From: Chitinophagales bacterium
Lineage (GTDB): Bacteria > Bacteroidota > Bacteroidia > Chitinophagales > Chitinophagaceae
Length of the DNA stretch: 64,000 nucleotides
Direction of reading: 5' to 3'
NCBI GenBank assembly: GCA_015655125.1
Contig: JAATFP010000078.1
Location: forward strand, 26,608-90,607
Position 1 is the stretch's first letter, and every line of letters starts with the position of its first letter. Below the pieces are notes generated by a model, which worked only from the letters and a program-made list of their open reading frames with translations, did not search any database and was not told the origin of the DNA. Positions 35,804 through 45,017 of the stretch are shown in pieces. The position numbers and the translations under genes were made by a program.

Positions 35804-38038
35804 TGTTCCGAGCGCCTCTTCGCTTTTATTCCCTTTCAGCAAATTGCCGATCGCATTGTCGTATTTGCTTTTCCAGCCATCTATCGTTCCCCAATTTTCA
35901 CCATCGATCTCGATATTCTTGTCCACCACATTTCCGATCCTTGTATAAGCCGTGTTGCACTGATCCAGCAATTGCAGAAAATGTTTTTCATTGCTCACTT
36001 TTACGGAAACGACTACCCTGCTTTGCGCTTCGCCAAACCAATAAGCATCTTTGCGCAAAGTTTCATCGGTTGTTACGGCAGCAAATCCAAACTCGCGGTT
36101 GAAACAACTTTCTGCAAGCGTTACAAACAAACCACCCTCGCTCACATCATGGGCACTCTGGATGGTTTTTTCCCTGATGAGCCGGGCAACGGTTTGTTGC
36201 AGATCATATTCTTCATCCAGGTCAAAATGCGGGCAAGTACTGTATTCTTCACCAACAATTTTATGCAGATATTCCGAAGAACCGATATCGTTTCGATGTT
36301 CGCCAATAAGGTAAATAATGTCGCCGGCATTTTTGAAATCCATTGTCATTTTATCTTCCACATTTTCAATAATGCCAACCATACCAATCGTCGGCGTTGG
36401 ATACACCGGGCCATCAGGCGATTGATTGTAAAAGCTCACATTACCGCCTGTTACAGGCGTATTAAATTTCAAACAGGCCGCGCCCATTCCTTTGATGGCA
36501 TTGGTAAACTGGTAATAAACTTCCGGATCGTAAGGATTGCCAAAGTTTAGACAATTGGTAACCCCCAAGGGTTCGCCTCCGCTGCAAACGATATTGCGCG
36601 CAGCTTCTGCCACAGCGATCATGGTGCCTTTATAAGGATCGGCAAACACATACCGGCTGTTGCAATCAGTAGTAAGTGCCAGCGCCTTGTTTGTAGGCTT
36701 TGCCAATACGATGGCCGCGTCGCTTGGCGCATTTGTGCTTACTGTGCCTGCACCCACCATGCTGTCATACTGATCGTATATCCAGCGTTTGCTGGCAATG
36801 TTAGGGATAGCAATTAATTTCTCGGCGATCGGTTTCAGGTCCGTTGGCTCCGGAACATTTCCCGCATCAAATGCATGGATCTTTTCGAGATAAGCCGGCG
36901 TTTTTACAGACCGGTCATATTGCGGCGCGCCCCCACCCAGCACCAGTTCTTCTGCAGGCAATACTGCTTCTTCCACGCCGTTCATATAAAAATGAAGCAA
37001 GCCATCATCGGTCACTTCGCCGATATGGCTGCAGGGAAGATCCCATTTTTCAAACACATCAATCACCGCCTGCTCTTTTCCTTTTTCCACTACCATCAAC
37101 ATGCGTTCCTGACTTTCGCTAAGCAGCAGTTCCCATGCCTTCATATTCTGTTGACGCGTCGGTACTTTTTCCAGATCGATGCGCATACCGGATTTTCCCT
37201 TGGCGCTCATTTCTGCTGTGGAACAAATGATTCCGGCAGCGCCCATGTCCTGCATGCCAACAACGGCACCGGTTTCAATCACTTCCAGGCAAGCTTCCAG
37301 TAATTTTTTTTCCTGGAAAGGGTCGCCTACCTGAACCGCAGGAAGGTCTTCCGCACTGTCTTCCGTAATTTCTGCACTGGCAAAAGATGCACCACCGATG
37401 CCATCTTTACCGGTAGCGCTTCCTACAAAAAATACCAGGTTGCCCACACCTTCTGCGGTAGCAGAAACAGTGGTTCCGTTCTTCAATATTCCCACGCTCA
37501 TTGCATTTACGAGCGGATTGGTATGATAACATTCTTCAAAATAAATTTCACCGCCAACAGTAGGCACTCCAAAGCAATTTCCGTACTGACCGATACCGTG
37601 AACAACGCCGGCGAGCAAGTGCTGCGTTTTTGCGTCATCCAGTTTACCGAAACGAAGAGAGTTGAGCGACGCAACGGGTCTTGCGCCCATCGTAAAAATA
37701 TCGCGGTTGATACCGCCTACGCCCGTGGCCGCACCCTGGAAGGGTTCGATAGCAGAAGGATGATTATGCGATTCAATCTTGAAAACTACGCCGTACCCAT
37801 CCCCAATGTCCATCAGTCCGGCATTTTCTTCCCCTGCTTTTACCAGCATTTTCTTTCCGTCGCGCGGCAATGTTTTCAACCATTTAATAGAATTTTTATA
37901 GCTGCAATGCTCGCTCCACATACCGCTGAATGCACAGAGTTCTGTAAAATTGGGCGTACGTCCCAATTTCGTCTTTATCATTTCAAATTCTTCTTCTGTG
38001 ATACGTAATTGCGCAGCGGTGGAAGCCGTAATCTCCAT
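35798..38038 (-). CDS. purL: Phosphoribosylformylglycinamidine synthase subunit PurL
   Basis: 746 residues, the small-PurL form that needs PurS and PurQ (not in the window). Converts FGAR to FGAM in purine synthesis with ATP and ammonia; cytoplasmic. Features: FSGMWSEHCSYKNSIKWLKT (about 39-58, catalytic His), VVFKIESHNHPSAIEPFQGA (about 85-105), GVGGINRDIFTMGARPVASL, QDMGAAGIICSTAEMSAKG (about 260), and in the second half DCNSRYVFADPYKGTMIAVA and AHDVSEGGLFVTLAES. Its promoter box is about 30 nt upstream. Confidence 0.97.
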   Translation of the reverse strand: MEITASTAAQLRITEEEFEMIKTKLGRTPNFTELCAFSGMWSEHCSYKNSIKWLKTLPRDGKKMLVKAGEENAGLMDIGDGYGVVFKIESHNHPSAIEPFQGAATGVGGINRDIFTMGARPVASLNSLRFGKLDDAKTQHLLAGVVHGIGQYGNCFGVPTVGGEIYFEECYHTNPLVNAMSVGILKNGTTVSATAEGVGNLVFFVGSATGKDGIGGASFASAEITEDSAEDLPAVQVGDPFQEKKLLEACLEVIETGAVVGMQDMGAAGIICSTAEMSAKGKSGMRIDLEKVPTRQQNMKAWELLLSESQERMLMVVEKGKEQAVIDVFEKWDLPCSHIGEVTDDGLLHFYMNGVEEAVLPAEELVLGGGAPQYDRSVKTPAYLEKIHAFDAGNVPEPTDLKPIAEKLIAIPNIASKRWIYDQYDSMVGAGTVSTNAPSDAAIVLAKPTNKALALTTDCNSRYVFADPYKGTMIAVAEAARNIVCSGGEPLGVTNCLNFGNPYDPEVYYQFTNAIKGMGAACLKFNTPVTGGNVSFYNQSPDGPVYPTPTIGMVGIIENVEDKMTMDFKNAGDIIYLIGEHRNDIGSSEYLHKIVGEEYSTCPHFDLDEEYDLQQTVARLIREKTIQSAHDVSEGGLFVTLAESCFNREFGFAAVTTDETLRKDAYWFGEAQSRVVVSVKVSNEKHFLQLLDQCNTAYTRIGNVVDKNIEIDGENWGTIDGWKSKYDNAIGNLLKGNKSEEALGTL

Positions 38039-38068
38039 AAAATTGATTGAATATGTGAAAGAAAGCGC

Positions 38069-38076
38069 AAAGGTAC
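38069..38076 (-). promoter_or_regulatory. -7 box for purL
   Basis: TACCTTTG on the minus strand, 30 nt before ATG 38038. Confidence 0.5.
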
Positions 38077-38151
38077 AAACAACGAAAGATTTTATGACCG
38101 ATTAGGAGAAGCAAATATTTTAACTAACTTCCCACATCAAAAATCATAGGA

Positions 38152-39393
38152 TTGTACTACCTGCTATTTATCATTTATGTGATCGCGTGCTGCATTTTCA
38201 TCGGCAAAAATTCATTTATAAAAAAAGCAGGTATCGGCAATACGATCATAGTTCCATTGTTTTTGCTAAAGGTCGCCACAGGTGTTATCACGGGCTGGAT
38301 GACCGTGAACCGTGCTTCTGATTATTGGATGTTCAACAAAGAAGGCTGGAACGAATACCAGTTGCTGATCACCAAACCCGCTGATTTTTTTTCAGGCATC
38401 CTTCATTCTAATTACGATAGTTACAATAATTATTTCGGAGCAACCGGTTCCTATTGGAATGATCTCCCTACCAATATCATCGTAAAGTTCATTGCTGTTT
38501 TAAATCTCATCACGCGCGGCAATTATTATCTCAACGATATTTTCTTTAACCTGGCCGGGCTGTTCGGATGCGTGGCCCTGTATCGCATCTTTATCCATGT
38601 TTACCCGGCAAAAAGATGGACCGCGATCATCGGGTGTTTTTTATTGCCATCTGCACTCATCTATACGGCATCCATCCATAAAGATGTGATCGTATTTACC
38701 ATGACGGCATTCTTTTGCTATGGCCTGTATTTTTCTCTTGAGCAAAAATTTACCGCAAAGCGCATCACAGTTATTGCGATATCGTTTGTTGTTGTGGCGC
38801 TGTTGCGAAGCTATATTGCCTTGCTTCTTTTTCCCACCGCTATCGCATGGATACTTTCGAAGAGAACGGCTGCGGGGACCGCAAGATCTTTCGCCTTCGT
38901 TTACGGCTGTGGTATTTTAGCGCTGGGTGCCATACAGCTATTCCGTCCTCAAAGCACTCCGCTCCGGTTCGTTGTAGAAAGGCAGAAGGCTTTTTTCCAA
39001 CTTCCTGTTGCGCATTCGCAGGTGAAAACCGATACGCTATACCCAACTGCAGCCAGTTTTATCAACAATGCACCGCAGGCGCTTAATCACGCTTTTCTTC
39101 GACCCTACCTGTTCGAATTTAACTCTGCCGCTGTTCAAAACTTTTTCGCGCTTGAGATCCTGCTCTATCTATGCATCCTGATAGCGATGCTGTTTCTGTA
39201 TAAACGGCAAGATGTGTCTCCTTTTATTATTTTCTCCATCGTTTTCACGTGTTCCGTTTTTCTTTTTATAGGGTATATTGTACCAAATACCGGTTCTATC
39301 GTGCGCTACCGTGGCATTTTTCTGCCGTGGCTCATCACCCCCATTCTTTGTCATATCGACTTTACTAAAATAAAAAGATCAGCAAAGTATTAA
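38152..39393 (+). CDS. Polytopic membrane protein, unknown
   Basis: 413 residues from a TTG at 38152, with about ten transmembrane segments. Begins YYLLFIIYVIACCIFIGKNS. A long loop at about 50-115 contains DYWMFNKEGWNEYQLLITKP and YFGATGSYWNDLPTNI; IYTASIHKDVIVFTMTAFFC is at about 165. The layout (N-terminal helix pair, large extracytoplasmic loop, then helices with a conserved H-K-D) resembles GT-C or O-antigen-polymerase-like proteins, but I do not see a decisive motif. The first in-frame ATG would remove the first two segments, so the TTG is preferred. A strong terminator follows. Confidence 0.65.
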   Translation: MYYLLFIIYVIACCIFIGKNSFIKKAGIGNTIIVPLFLLKVATGVITGWMTVNRASDYWMFNKEGWNEYQLLITKPADFFSGILHSNYDSYNNYFGATGSYWNDLPTNIIVKFIAVLNLITRGNYYLNDIFFNLAGLFGCVALYRIFIHVYPAKRWTAIIGCFLLPSALIYTASIHKDVIVFTMTAFFCYGLYFSLEQKFTAKRITVIAISFVVVALLRSYIALLLFPTAIAWILSKRTAAGTARSFAFVYGCGILALGAIQLFRPQSTPLRFVVERQKAFFQLPVAHSQVKTDTLYPTAASFINNAPQALNHAFLRPYLFEFNSAAVQNFFALEILLYLCILIAMLFLYKRQDVSPFIIFSIVFTCSVFLFIGYIVPNTGSIVRYRGIFLPWLITPILCHIDFTKIKRSAKY

Positions 39394-39437
39394 AATAAAA
39401 AATATCTGAATTATTTTTTTAATCAACATTAAATCTT

Positions 39438-39489
39438 CGCTTTTTATTTCTAAATAAACTTCATTTTTAGAAATAAAAAGCGTTTTTTT
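39438..39489 (+). terminator. Strong hairpin with T-run just before glnN
   Basis: CGCTTTTTATTTCTAAA (39438-39454) pairs perfectly over 17 bp with TTTAGAAATAAAAAGCG (39466-39482), followed by seven T. Only 21 nt separate it from the glnN start. It may end the upstream gene or attenuate glnN. Confidence 0.85.
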
Positions 39490-39510
39490 GTGGCTTAAAA
39501 TTAAAAAATA

Positions 39511-41706
39511 ATGAGTTCATCACGTTTTAATGCGATCAACAACCTGGGAATAGTACAGGCGCCGGTAAAATTTGAAACGGCTTCCCGGATCACAGGGATC
39601 TTTAATGAGAATGTATTCACTTTAAAAACCGCCCGTCATTACCTGAGCGATGACGCCTATAAGAGCCTGTTGGCTTCTACCCGCGGCGGCAAAAAAATAG
39701 ACCGTGCGATGGGCAACCAGATTGCCAACGGACTTCGTGCATGGGCAGAAAGCAAAGGTGTAACGCACTTTACGCACTGGTTCCAGCCTCTCACCGGTTC
39801 TTCTGCAGAAAAACATGATTCTTTCTTTACGCTGAAAGGCGACGGCACACCAATAGAAGAATTTGAAGGTACCGCTCTGATACAGCAGGAACCGGATGCA
39901 TCTTCTTTTCCCAATGGTGGCCTCCGCGCCACTTTCGAGGCCCGTGGTTATACAGCATGGGATCCGTCCTCGCCCGCGTTTATCATGGAGATCGGGCTGG
40001 GAAAAACTTTGTGCATTCCTACTATCTTCGTTTCATATACAGGAGAATCACTGGATACAAAAACACCGCTGATCAAAGCATTGGTGGCACTGGATAAAGC
40101 AGCAGTGGACGTTTGCCAGTATTTTGATAAAAACATTTCTAAAGTTACTGCCACGCTGGGTTGGGAACAGGAATATTTCGTGGTAGATGCGGGCCTTGCT
40201 AATGCGCGCCCTGATATCGTTCTCACCGGCAGGACCGTTTTCGGCCATGCGCCGGCAAAGGGCCAGCAGCTGGAAGACCATTATTTTGGTGCGATACCTG
40301 AACGCGTGTACGCGTTCATGCGCGATTTTGAACAGGAATCTTACAAGTTGGGTATTCCGCTGCGTACGCGTCATAACGAGGTTGCACCTGCACAGTTTGA
40401 GTGCGCGCCGATCTTCGAGGAAGCCAATCTTGCGGTGGATCACAATACATTGCTGATGGATGTGATGAGCCGGGTAGCCAAACGTCATAACCTGAAAGTA
40501 TTGCTGCATGAAAAACCATTTGCCGGCATCAATGGTAGCGGTAAGCACAACAACTGGAGCCTCAGCACCGATACCGGTGTAAACTTACTGGCACCAGGTA
40601 AAACGCCGAAAACAAACCTGATGTTCCTTACTTTCTTTGTGAACATCATCAAAGCGGTGCATGATTATGCCGACTTGCTGCGTGCGTCTATTGCCAGTGC
40701 CGGTAACGATCACAGGCTGGGTGCAAACGAAGCCCCGCCGGCAATCATTTCTATTTTTATCGGTAAATATCTTACCGATGTATTGAGCGAAGTGGAAAAA
40801 CGCGTAGGTGGAAATTTCGACGAAACAGACGAAGCGATCCTGAAACTGGATATCCATAAAAGCATTCCGGAATTGTTGCTTGACAATACCGATAGAAATC
40901 GCACCTCGCCATTTGCATTCACCGGAAATAAATTTGAATTCCGCGCTGTAGGTTCTGCTGCCAATTGTGCCAACGCAATGACAACCATCAATGGTATCAT
41001 GGCGGAAACTTTGAAGAAATTTAAAGCGGAAGTGGACGGCATCATCGAAAAAGGCGAAAAGAAAGAAGTGGCAATTATGCAGACCATTCAGAAATACATC
41101 GTTGAAAGCAAGGCTTCTTTATTTGAAGGTGACGGCTACAGCGAAGAATGGGAAAAAGAAGCGGAAAAAAGGGGCCTTGCCAACGTGAAGACCACTCCTA
41201 CCGCACTCGATGCTTATGTTACCAAAAAAGCAAAGGCTTTATTCGAAGAAAATGATATCTACAATCATCTCGAACTGGAAGCAAGGCATGAGATCATGCT
41301 GGAAGATTACATTAAGAAAGTGCAGATCGAAGCTCGTGTAATGGGCGACCTGGCCAGCACGCACATTTTGCCTGCGGCCATAAAATACCAGAATACCCTA
41401 CTCGAAAATCTGAACGCATTAAAAGCCGCCGGCTTACCGGAAAGTCTTTATGCAAATCAAAAAGATATTGTTGTAAAAATCAGCGAACACATCAATACAA
41501 TCAGCGACAACGTTGAGAAGATGATTCAAGCCCGTAAGAAAGCAAATGAACTTTCAGACACAAGAGAGAAAGCCATAGCATATTGCGATGATGTGAAAGG
41601 AAATTATTTCGATACCATTCGTTACCATGTTGATAAGCTTGAATTAATGGTGGACGATAAATTGTGGGAACTTCCGAAATACAGAGAATTGTTGTTTCTG
41701 AGATAA
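39511..41706 (+). CDS. glnN: Glutamine synthetase type III
   Basis: 731 residues, the long GSIII form typical of Bacteroidota and some cyanobacteria. Makes glutamine from glutamate, ammonia and ATP; cytoplasmic, dodecameric. N-terminal GSIII-specific segment with THFTHWFQPLTGSSAEKHDS (about 81-100), then the catalytic LGWEQEYFVVDAGLANARPD (about 216-235), RHNEVAPAQFECAPIFEEAN (about 288) and EKPFAGINGSGKHNNWSLST (about 333-352). The C-terminal 150 residues are helical. GSIII is usually nitrogen-regulated. The start is preceded directly by a terminator-like hairpin and no TAnnTTTG box could be placed. Confidence 0.97.
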   Translation: MSSSRFNAINNLGIVQAPVKFETASRITGIFNENVFTLKTARHYLSDDAYKSLLASTRGGKKIDRAMGNQIANGLRAWAESKGVTHFTHWFQPLTGSSAEKHDSFFTLKGDGTPIEEFEGTALIQQEPDASSFPNGGLRATFEARGYTAWDPSSPAFIMEIGLGKTLCIPTIFVSYTGESLDTKTPLIKALVALDKAAVDVCQYFDKNISKVTATLGWEQEYFVVDAGLANARPDIVLTGRTVFGHAPAKGQQLEDHYFGAIPERVYAFMRDFEQESYKLGIPLRTRHNEVAPAQFECAPIFEEANLAVDHNTLLMDVMSRVAKRHNLKVLLHEKPFAGINGSGKHNNWSLSTDTGVNLLAPGKTPKTNLMFLTFFVNIIKAVHDYADLLRASIASAGNDHRLGANEAPPAIISIFIGKYLTDVLSEVEKRVGGNFDETDEAILKLDIHKSIPELLLDNTDRNRTSPFAFTGNKFEFRAVGSAANCANAMTTINGIMAETLKKFKAEVDGIIEKGEKKEVAIMQTIQKYIVESKASLFEGDGYSEEWEKEAEKRGLANVKTTPTALDAYVTKKAKALFEENDIYNHLELEARHEIMLEDYIKKVQIEARVMGDLASTHILPAAIKYQNTLLENLNALKAAGLPESLYANQKDIVVKISEHINTISDNVEKMIQARKKANELSDTREKAIAYCDDVKGNYFDTIRYHVDKLELMVDDKLWELPKYRELLFLR

Positions 41707-41719
41707 TGAATACAAAACG

Positions 41720-41747
41720 AGTCCCGATAAAACCGGGACTTTTTTTT
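41720..41747 (+). terminator. Intrinsic terminator after glnN
   Basis: AGTCCCG, loop ATAAAAC, CGGGACT, then seven T. Confidence 0.88.
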
Positions 41748-41751
41748 GCTT

Positions 41752-41834
41752 TGAACCACGGAGAACCGGGAGAAACACAGAGAAGATAATTAAAGCTCCA
41801 TGTTTCTCCCTGATCCCCGGTTCTCCGTGTTTCA
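41752..41834. repeat. Inverted CCACGGAGAACCGGGAGAAA repeat
   Basis: GAACCACGGAGAACCGGGAG (41753-41772) with AAACACAGAG faces CATGTTTCTCCCTGATCCCC and GGTTCTCCGTGTTTC (41799-41833). The arms are near-complementary, giving a long hairpin between glnN and the amylase. Confidence 0.65.
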
Positions 41835-41894
41835 AAAAGCGGCATTCACTTTGTAATATCACCGCCAATTATCCACCACTAAAAAGATCCTCAC

Positions 41895-43373
41895 ATGCAA
41901 AACGGTGTTATGCTGCAATACTTTCATTGGTATTACCCTACCGATGGAAGTCTCTGGAACAAATTAAAGAACGATGCAAGCTCCCTTGCACAAACAGGTA
42001 TCACTTCAGTTTGGCTGCCACCGGCTTTTAAGGGCGATTCGGGACAAAACTCAGCAGGTTATGATATCTACGACCTCTACGATCTTGGCGAATTTGAACA
42101 GAAATCTTCCATCCGCACCAAGTATGGAACTAAGCAGGAATACCTTGATGCCATAGAAGCCGCCCACGCCGCTGGTTTGCAGGTATATGCAGATATCGTA
42201 GTGAATCACCTGGCGGGCGCCGACGAAAAAGAAGTTATCAAAGTGGTGAAGGTCGATCTTGAAAACAGGAACGAGATTATCAGCGAGCCTTACGATATCG
42301 AGGCCTTCACAAAGTTTAACTATCCAAATCGCGCGGGAAAATACTCACAATTTGTGTGGGATCACAGATGTTTTACGGGCATAGATTACGATGCTTTACA
42401 TGACGAGAGCGGAATCTTCAAAATACTCAATGATGCCGGTGACAGTTGGGAAGAAATGATCGGTGATGAAAAAGGTAACTATGATTACCTCATGTACGCA
42501 GATGTCGAATTCAGGAATGCTGCGGTTAGAGAGGAATTGAAGCGCTGGGGGAAATGGTATTTTGAAACGGCGAAATTTGATGGCGTACGACTCGATGCAG
42601 TGAAACACATAACGCCCGGATTTTACAACGAATGGCTCGATTTTATGCGGGCCGAAGTGAAGCCGGATCTTTTTGCAGTAGGCGAATACTGGGCTCCGGG
42701 TAACCTTCCGTTACTTGAAAAATATATTGAAAAAACAGATCGTCGCATGACCTTATTTGATGCGGCATTGCATAAAAACTTCCATGAGGCTTCGCAACTT
42801 GGGCGCGATTATGACCTGTCTTCTGTTTTTGAAAACTCATTGGTGAACTCTATGCCCGACCTTGCAGTGACTGTGGTGGAAAATCACGACACACAACCGC
42901 TCCAGGCACTCGAAGCGCCGGTGGCGGCCTGGTTCAAACCGCTCGCCTATGCGCTTATCCTTTTACGCCAGGAAGGCTATCCATCCGTATTTTACCCGGA
43001 TATATACGGCGCGAATTATAAGGATACCGGCAAAGACGGAAACGAGTATGATATCAGCATAGAGCCGGTAAACGGACTGGATAAATTATTATGGCTCCGT
43101 AATAATAAAGCCCTCGGCGAACAACAGGATTATTTTGACCATCCCAATTGTATAGGTTGGGTTCGCACAAGCATAAATGAAAACACGGCATGTGCCGTCA
43201 TCATGAGCAATGGCGACGAAGGCTTCAAAAAAATGATATTGGGCGATCACTTCAAAGGAAAGATATTCATCGATTATTTAGGAAACAGCGAAAGGACCGT
43301 TACCATCAGCGAAGACGGAACAGGAGATTTTCATTGTAATGCAGGAAGTGTGGCTGTTTGGATAGAACAATAG
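41895..43373 (+). CDS. GH13 alpha-amylase, cytoplasmic type
   Basis: 492 residues without a signal peptide, like AmyA/BLA-type (GH13_5) amylases; hydrolyses alpha-1,4 glucans inside the cell. Starts GVMLQYFHWYYPTDGSLWNK (residues 4-23), then VWLPPAFKGDSGQNSAGYDI, YADIVVNHLAGADEKEV (conserved region I, about 95-111), region II FDGVRLDAVKHITP (nucleophile Asp about 233), region III LFAVGEYWAP (acid Glu about 263) and region IV TVVENHDTQPLQAL (Asp about 332). All three catalytic residues are present. Probable role is turnover of intracellular glycogen. Confidence 0.95.
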   Translation: MQNGVMLQYFHWYYPTDGSLWNKLKNDASSLAQTGITSVWLPPAFKGDSGQNSAGYDIYDLYDLGEFEQKSSIRTKYGTKQEYLDAIEAAHAAGLQVYADIVVNHLAGADEKEVIKVVKVDLENRNEIISEPYDIEAFTKFNYPNRAGKYSQFVWDHRCFTGIDYDALHDESGIFKILNDAGDSWEEMIGDEKGNYDYLMYADVEFRNAAVREELKRWGKWYFETAKFDGVRLDAVKHITPGFYNEWLDFMRAEVKPDLFAVGEYWAPGNLPLLEKYIEKTDRRMTLFDAALHKNFHEASQLGRDYDLSSVFENSLVNSMPDLAVTVVENHDTQPLQALEAPVAAWFKPLAYALILLRQEGYPSVFYPDIYGANYKDTGKDGNEYDISIEPVNGLDKLLWLRNNKALGEQQDYFDHPNCIGWVRTSINENTACAVIMSNGDEGFKKMILGDHFKGKIFIDYLGNSERTVTISEDGTGDFHCNAGSVAVWIEQ

Positions 43374-43452
43374 AACCTAAGCCAGGCCTCTTTAAATTAG
43401 CTTGTGGTACTATCTAAAAAACCCTGAATGAAAATCCGCATTTTTTCTATGT

Positions 43453-43500
43453 TTCGACAAGCTCAACATGACAGAGAGCTGTCAGTCTGAGCTTGTCGAA
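43453..43500. repeat. TTCGACAAGCTCA / TGAGCTTGTCGAA hairpin
   Basis: TTCGACAAGCTCA (43453-43465) pairs perfectly with TGAGCTTGTCGAA (43488-43500). It lies between the convergent amylase and lipoprotein genes and may work as a terminator. Related words occur three times at 55755-55836. Confidence 0.7.
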
Positions 43501-43531
43501 GACGGTTTACAAAGCAAATTCCCTCATCTCC

Positions 43532-44701
43532 TTACTGCGAAACACTTACCGCCGGCGTATTTACATTCACCTGTATAGTTAATTCGTAGGCATCCTGCCA
43601 GATCGTTTGCGGCTTACTCATCCCTCCTCCCGGCAACGGCCGTGGTTTTGAGATGAATGATTTTTTAACGATCAGCTTTTGTGTGCCGTTCCCAAAACTT
43701 TTATTCGACTTGAATTCTATAAACCGGGAATCTTTCATAAAATTGCTTTGCATGATATTTGCCAGCAATATCAACGAGCCTGTTGATGCGGGTTTCACGA
43801 GTGTCACTTCATTCGCCGGGAAACTTCGTACCTCCTCCTCTTTGAACTGATCCATAGGAAATGCAATTAATTTTTGATTCGCAAAAAGTTCTATGTTGAT
43901 ATTTTCGGATGAATCGTACAGAATCGAATTCATTTCATAGTTATGTGCTTTCAACCGGCGAATACTTTTCAAAGAAACTTTGATCTTATCAAGACTGGAG
44001 ACGCTTTGTGATAAAGGTGGGCGTTTGTACTGGTATTCGATATACGAATTCTTGTAAGTTGGATCGTTGGGAGGAACCACTACGTCCAGCCGGTTACATT
44101 TCGGATCAAATATTTCCACCGGCAATACCTGCCTGATGGCGTTTGGCAGGCTGCTCCTGATTTTGCTGTCGATGAACGGCGTGAGCCAGTTGCCTATAAA
44201 GAAGTTGATAGCCTGTTCTGTAAAAGACGGACCGTCGAGATACGGCTTTTCAGCATTCAGGGTAAACGTAAGTGTGCCGCCGGCATCCACATACCAATCC
44301 TTTGCTGTGATATTTATGCTCAGGTTCTGGAAAAGATGCCTGTTGGGCAGATTGTTCAGATGCAAGGTGTAATCTACTTTAAAGGGAACCGATACGTAAT
44401 TTTCATTTGGCCGGTCGGTGAATTGTGTTTGCATCATCGAAGGCTTCCTGGGAGTGATCTCTGCTGTGACGGTTATTTTAATTGGTGGATCCTGTGCCGA
44501 GATGGAGCTGTCGATTGTGGGGATAATGGAATCCCGCATTTTTATCTTTATCATATTTCCTATGATAAACAGCGGCAGCTCTTTCAGGTTGGTGGTGTCG
44601 GAAACCGGTTCTGGTCCTTGTGCCGGAGGCTGACAGGAAGCGCCCAAAAAGGAAATGACTGCGGCGAGCGCCGATAGCATTTTTCGAATGTTCAGTTTCA
44701 T
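43532..44701 (-). CDS. Hypothetical lipoprotein
   Basis: 389 residues. The N-terminus (KMLSALAAVISFLGASCQPP) is a lipoprotein signal with Cys23. After a Pro-rich linker the mature part is rich in beta-type segments: LHLNNLPNRHLFQNLSINIT, WYVDAGGTLTFTLNAEKPYL and SYIEYQYKRPPL. An amphipathic DUF4403-like lipid-binding pattern is possible but not decisive. Its start overlaps the stop of the upstream 101-residue gene by four bases (ATGA), so the two are translationally coupled. Function is unknown. Confidence 0.7.
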   Translation of the reverse strand: MKLNIRKMLSALAAVISFLGASCQPPAQGPEPVSDTTNLKELPLFIIGNMIKIKMRDSIIPTIDSSISAQDPPIKITVTAEITPRKPSMMQTQFTDRPNENYVSVPFKVDYTLHLNNLPNRHLFQNLSINITAKDWYVDAGGTLTFTLNAEKPYLDGPSFTEQAINFFIGNWLTPFIDSKIRSSLPNAIRQVLPVEIFDPKCNRLDVVVPPNDPTYKNSYIEYQYKRPPLSQSVSSLDKIKVSLKSIRRLKAHNYEMNSILYDSSENINIELFANQKLIAFPMDQFKEEEVRSFPANEVTLVKPASTGSLILLANIMQSNFMKDSRFIEFKSNKSFGNGTQKLIVKKSFISKPRPLPGGGMSKPQTIWQDAYELTIQVNVNTPAVSVSQ

Positions 44702-45003
44702 AGTGTGTTCAGTTTTTGATGAATAATGATAAATATCTTATCATCCGGCTCATAAAACCAGTTCATGCTTAACACTAACTTACTATTGAACGCTAAAGGA
44801 ATGATCAGGGATCGGTACGATTGCTGTGCAAAGTATGAATTCCTGCTGCCATTACCATCTTTTCTAAAAAAAATACCTGTTCCGCGTATTTTGTAAGAGT
44901 CAAAAGTTTTAGCTACCGGTACCTTTATTCCCCTGAACGTTAAATCAAACCTGCAATTATTTTCTTTATCTTTAGCATACCAATTAAAAATGCTCTTCAG
45001 CAC
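44698..45003 (-). CDS. Small hypothetical protein coupled to the lipoprotein gene
   Basis: 101 residues from GTG 45003: IFNWYAKDKENNCRFDLTFR, VPVAKTFDSYKIRGTGIFFR, SLIIPLAFNSKLVLSMNWFY. No signal peptide or membrane segment. No family recognised. The ATGA overlap with the next gene supports its being real. The GTG start lies only 14 bp from the divergent ATG at 45018, so the promoters must overlap coding sequence or the true start is downstream. Confidence 0.6.
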   Translation of the reverse strand: MLKSIFNWYAKDKENNCRFDLTFRGIKVPVAKTFDSYKIRGTGIFFRKDGNGSRNSYFAQQSYRSLIIPLAFNSKLVLSMNWFYEPDDKIFIIIHQKLNTL

Positions 45004-45017
45004 AAAAATTTTATAAA

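Noticed and set aside
36875..38008. Several plus-strand open frames of 92-161 residues
   Set aside because: All are antisense to purL, with no family pattern or start signals.
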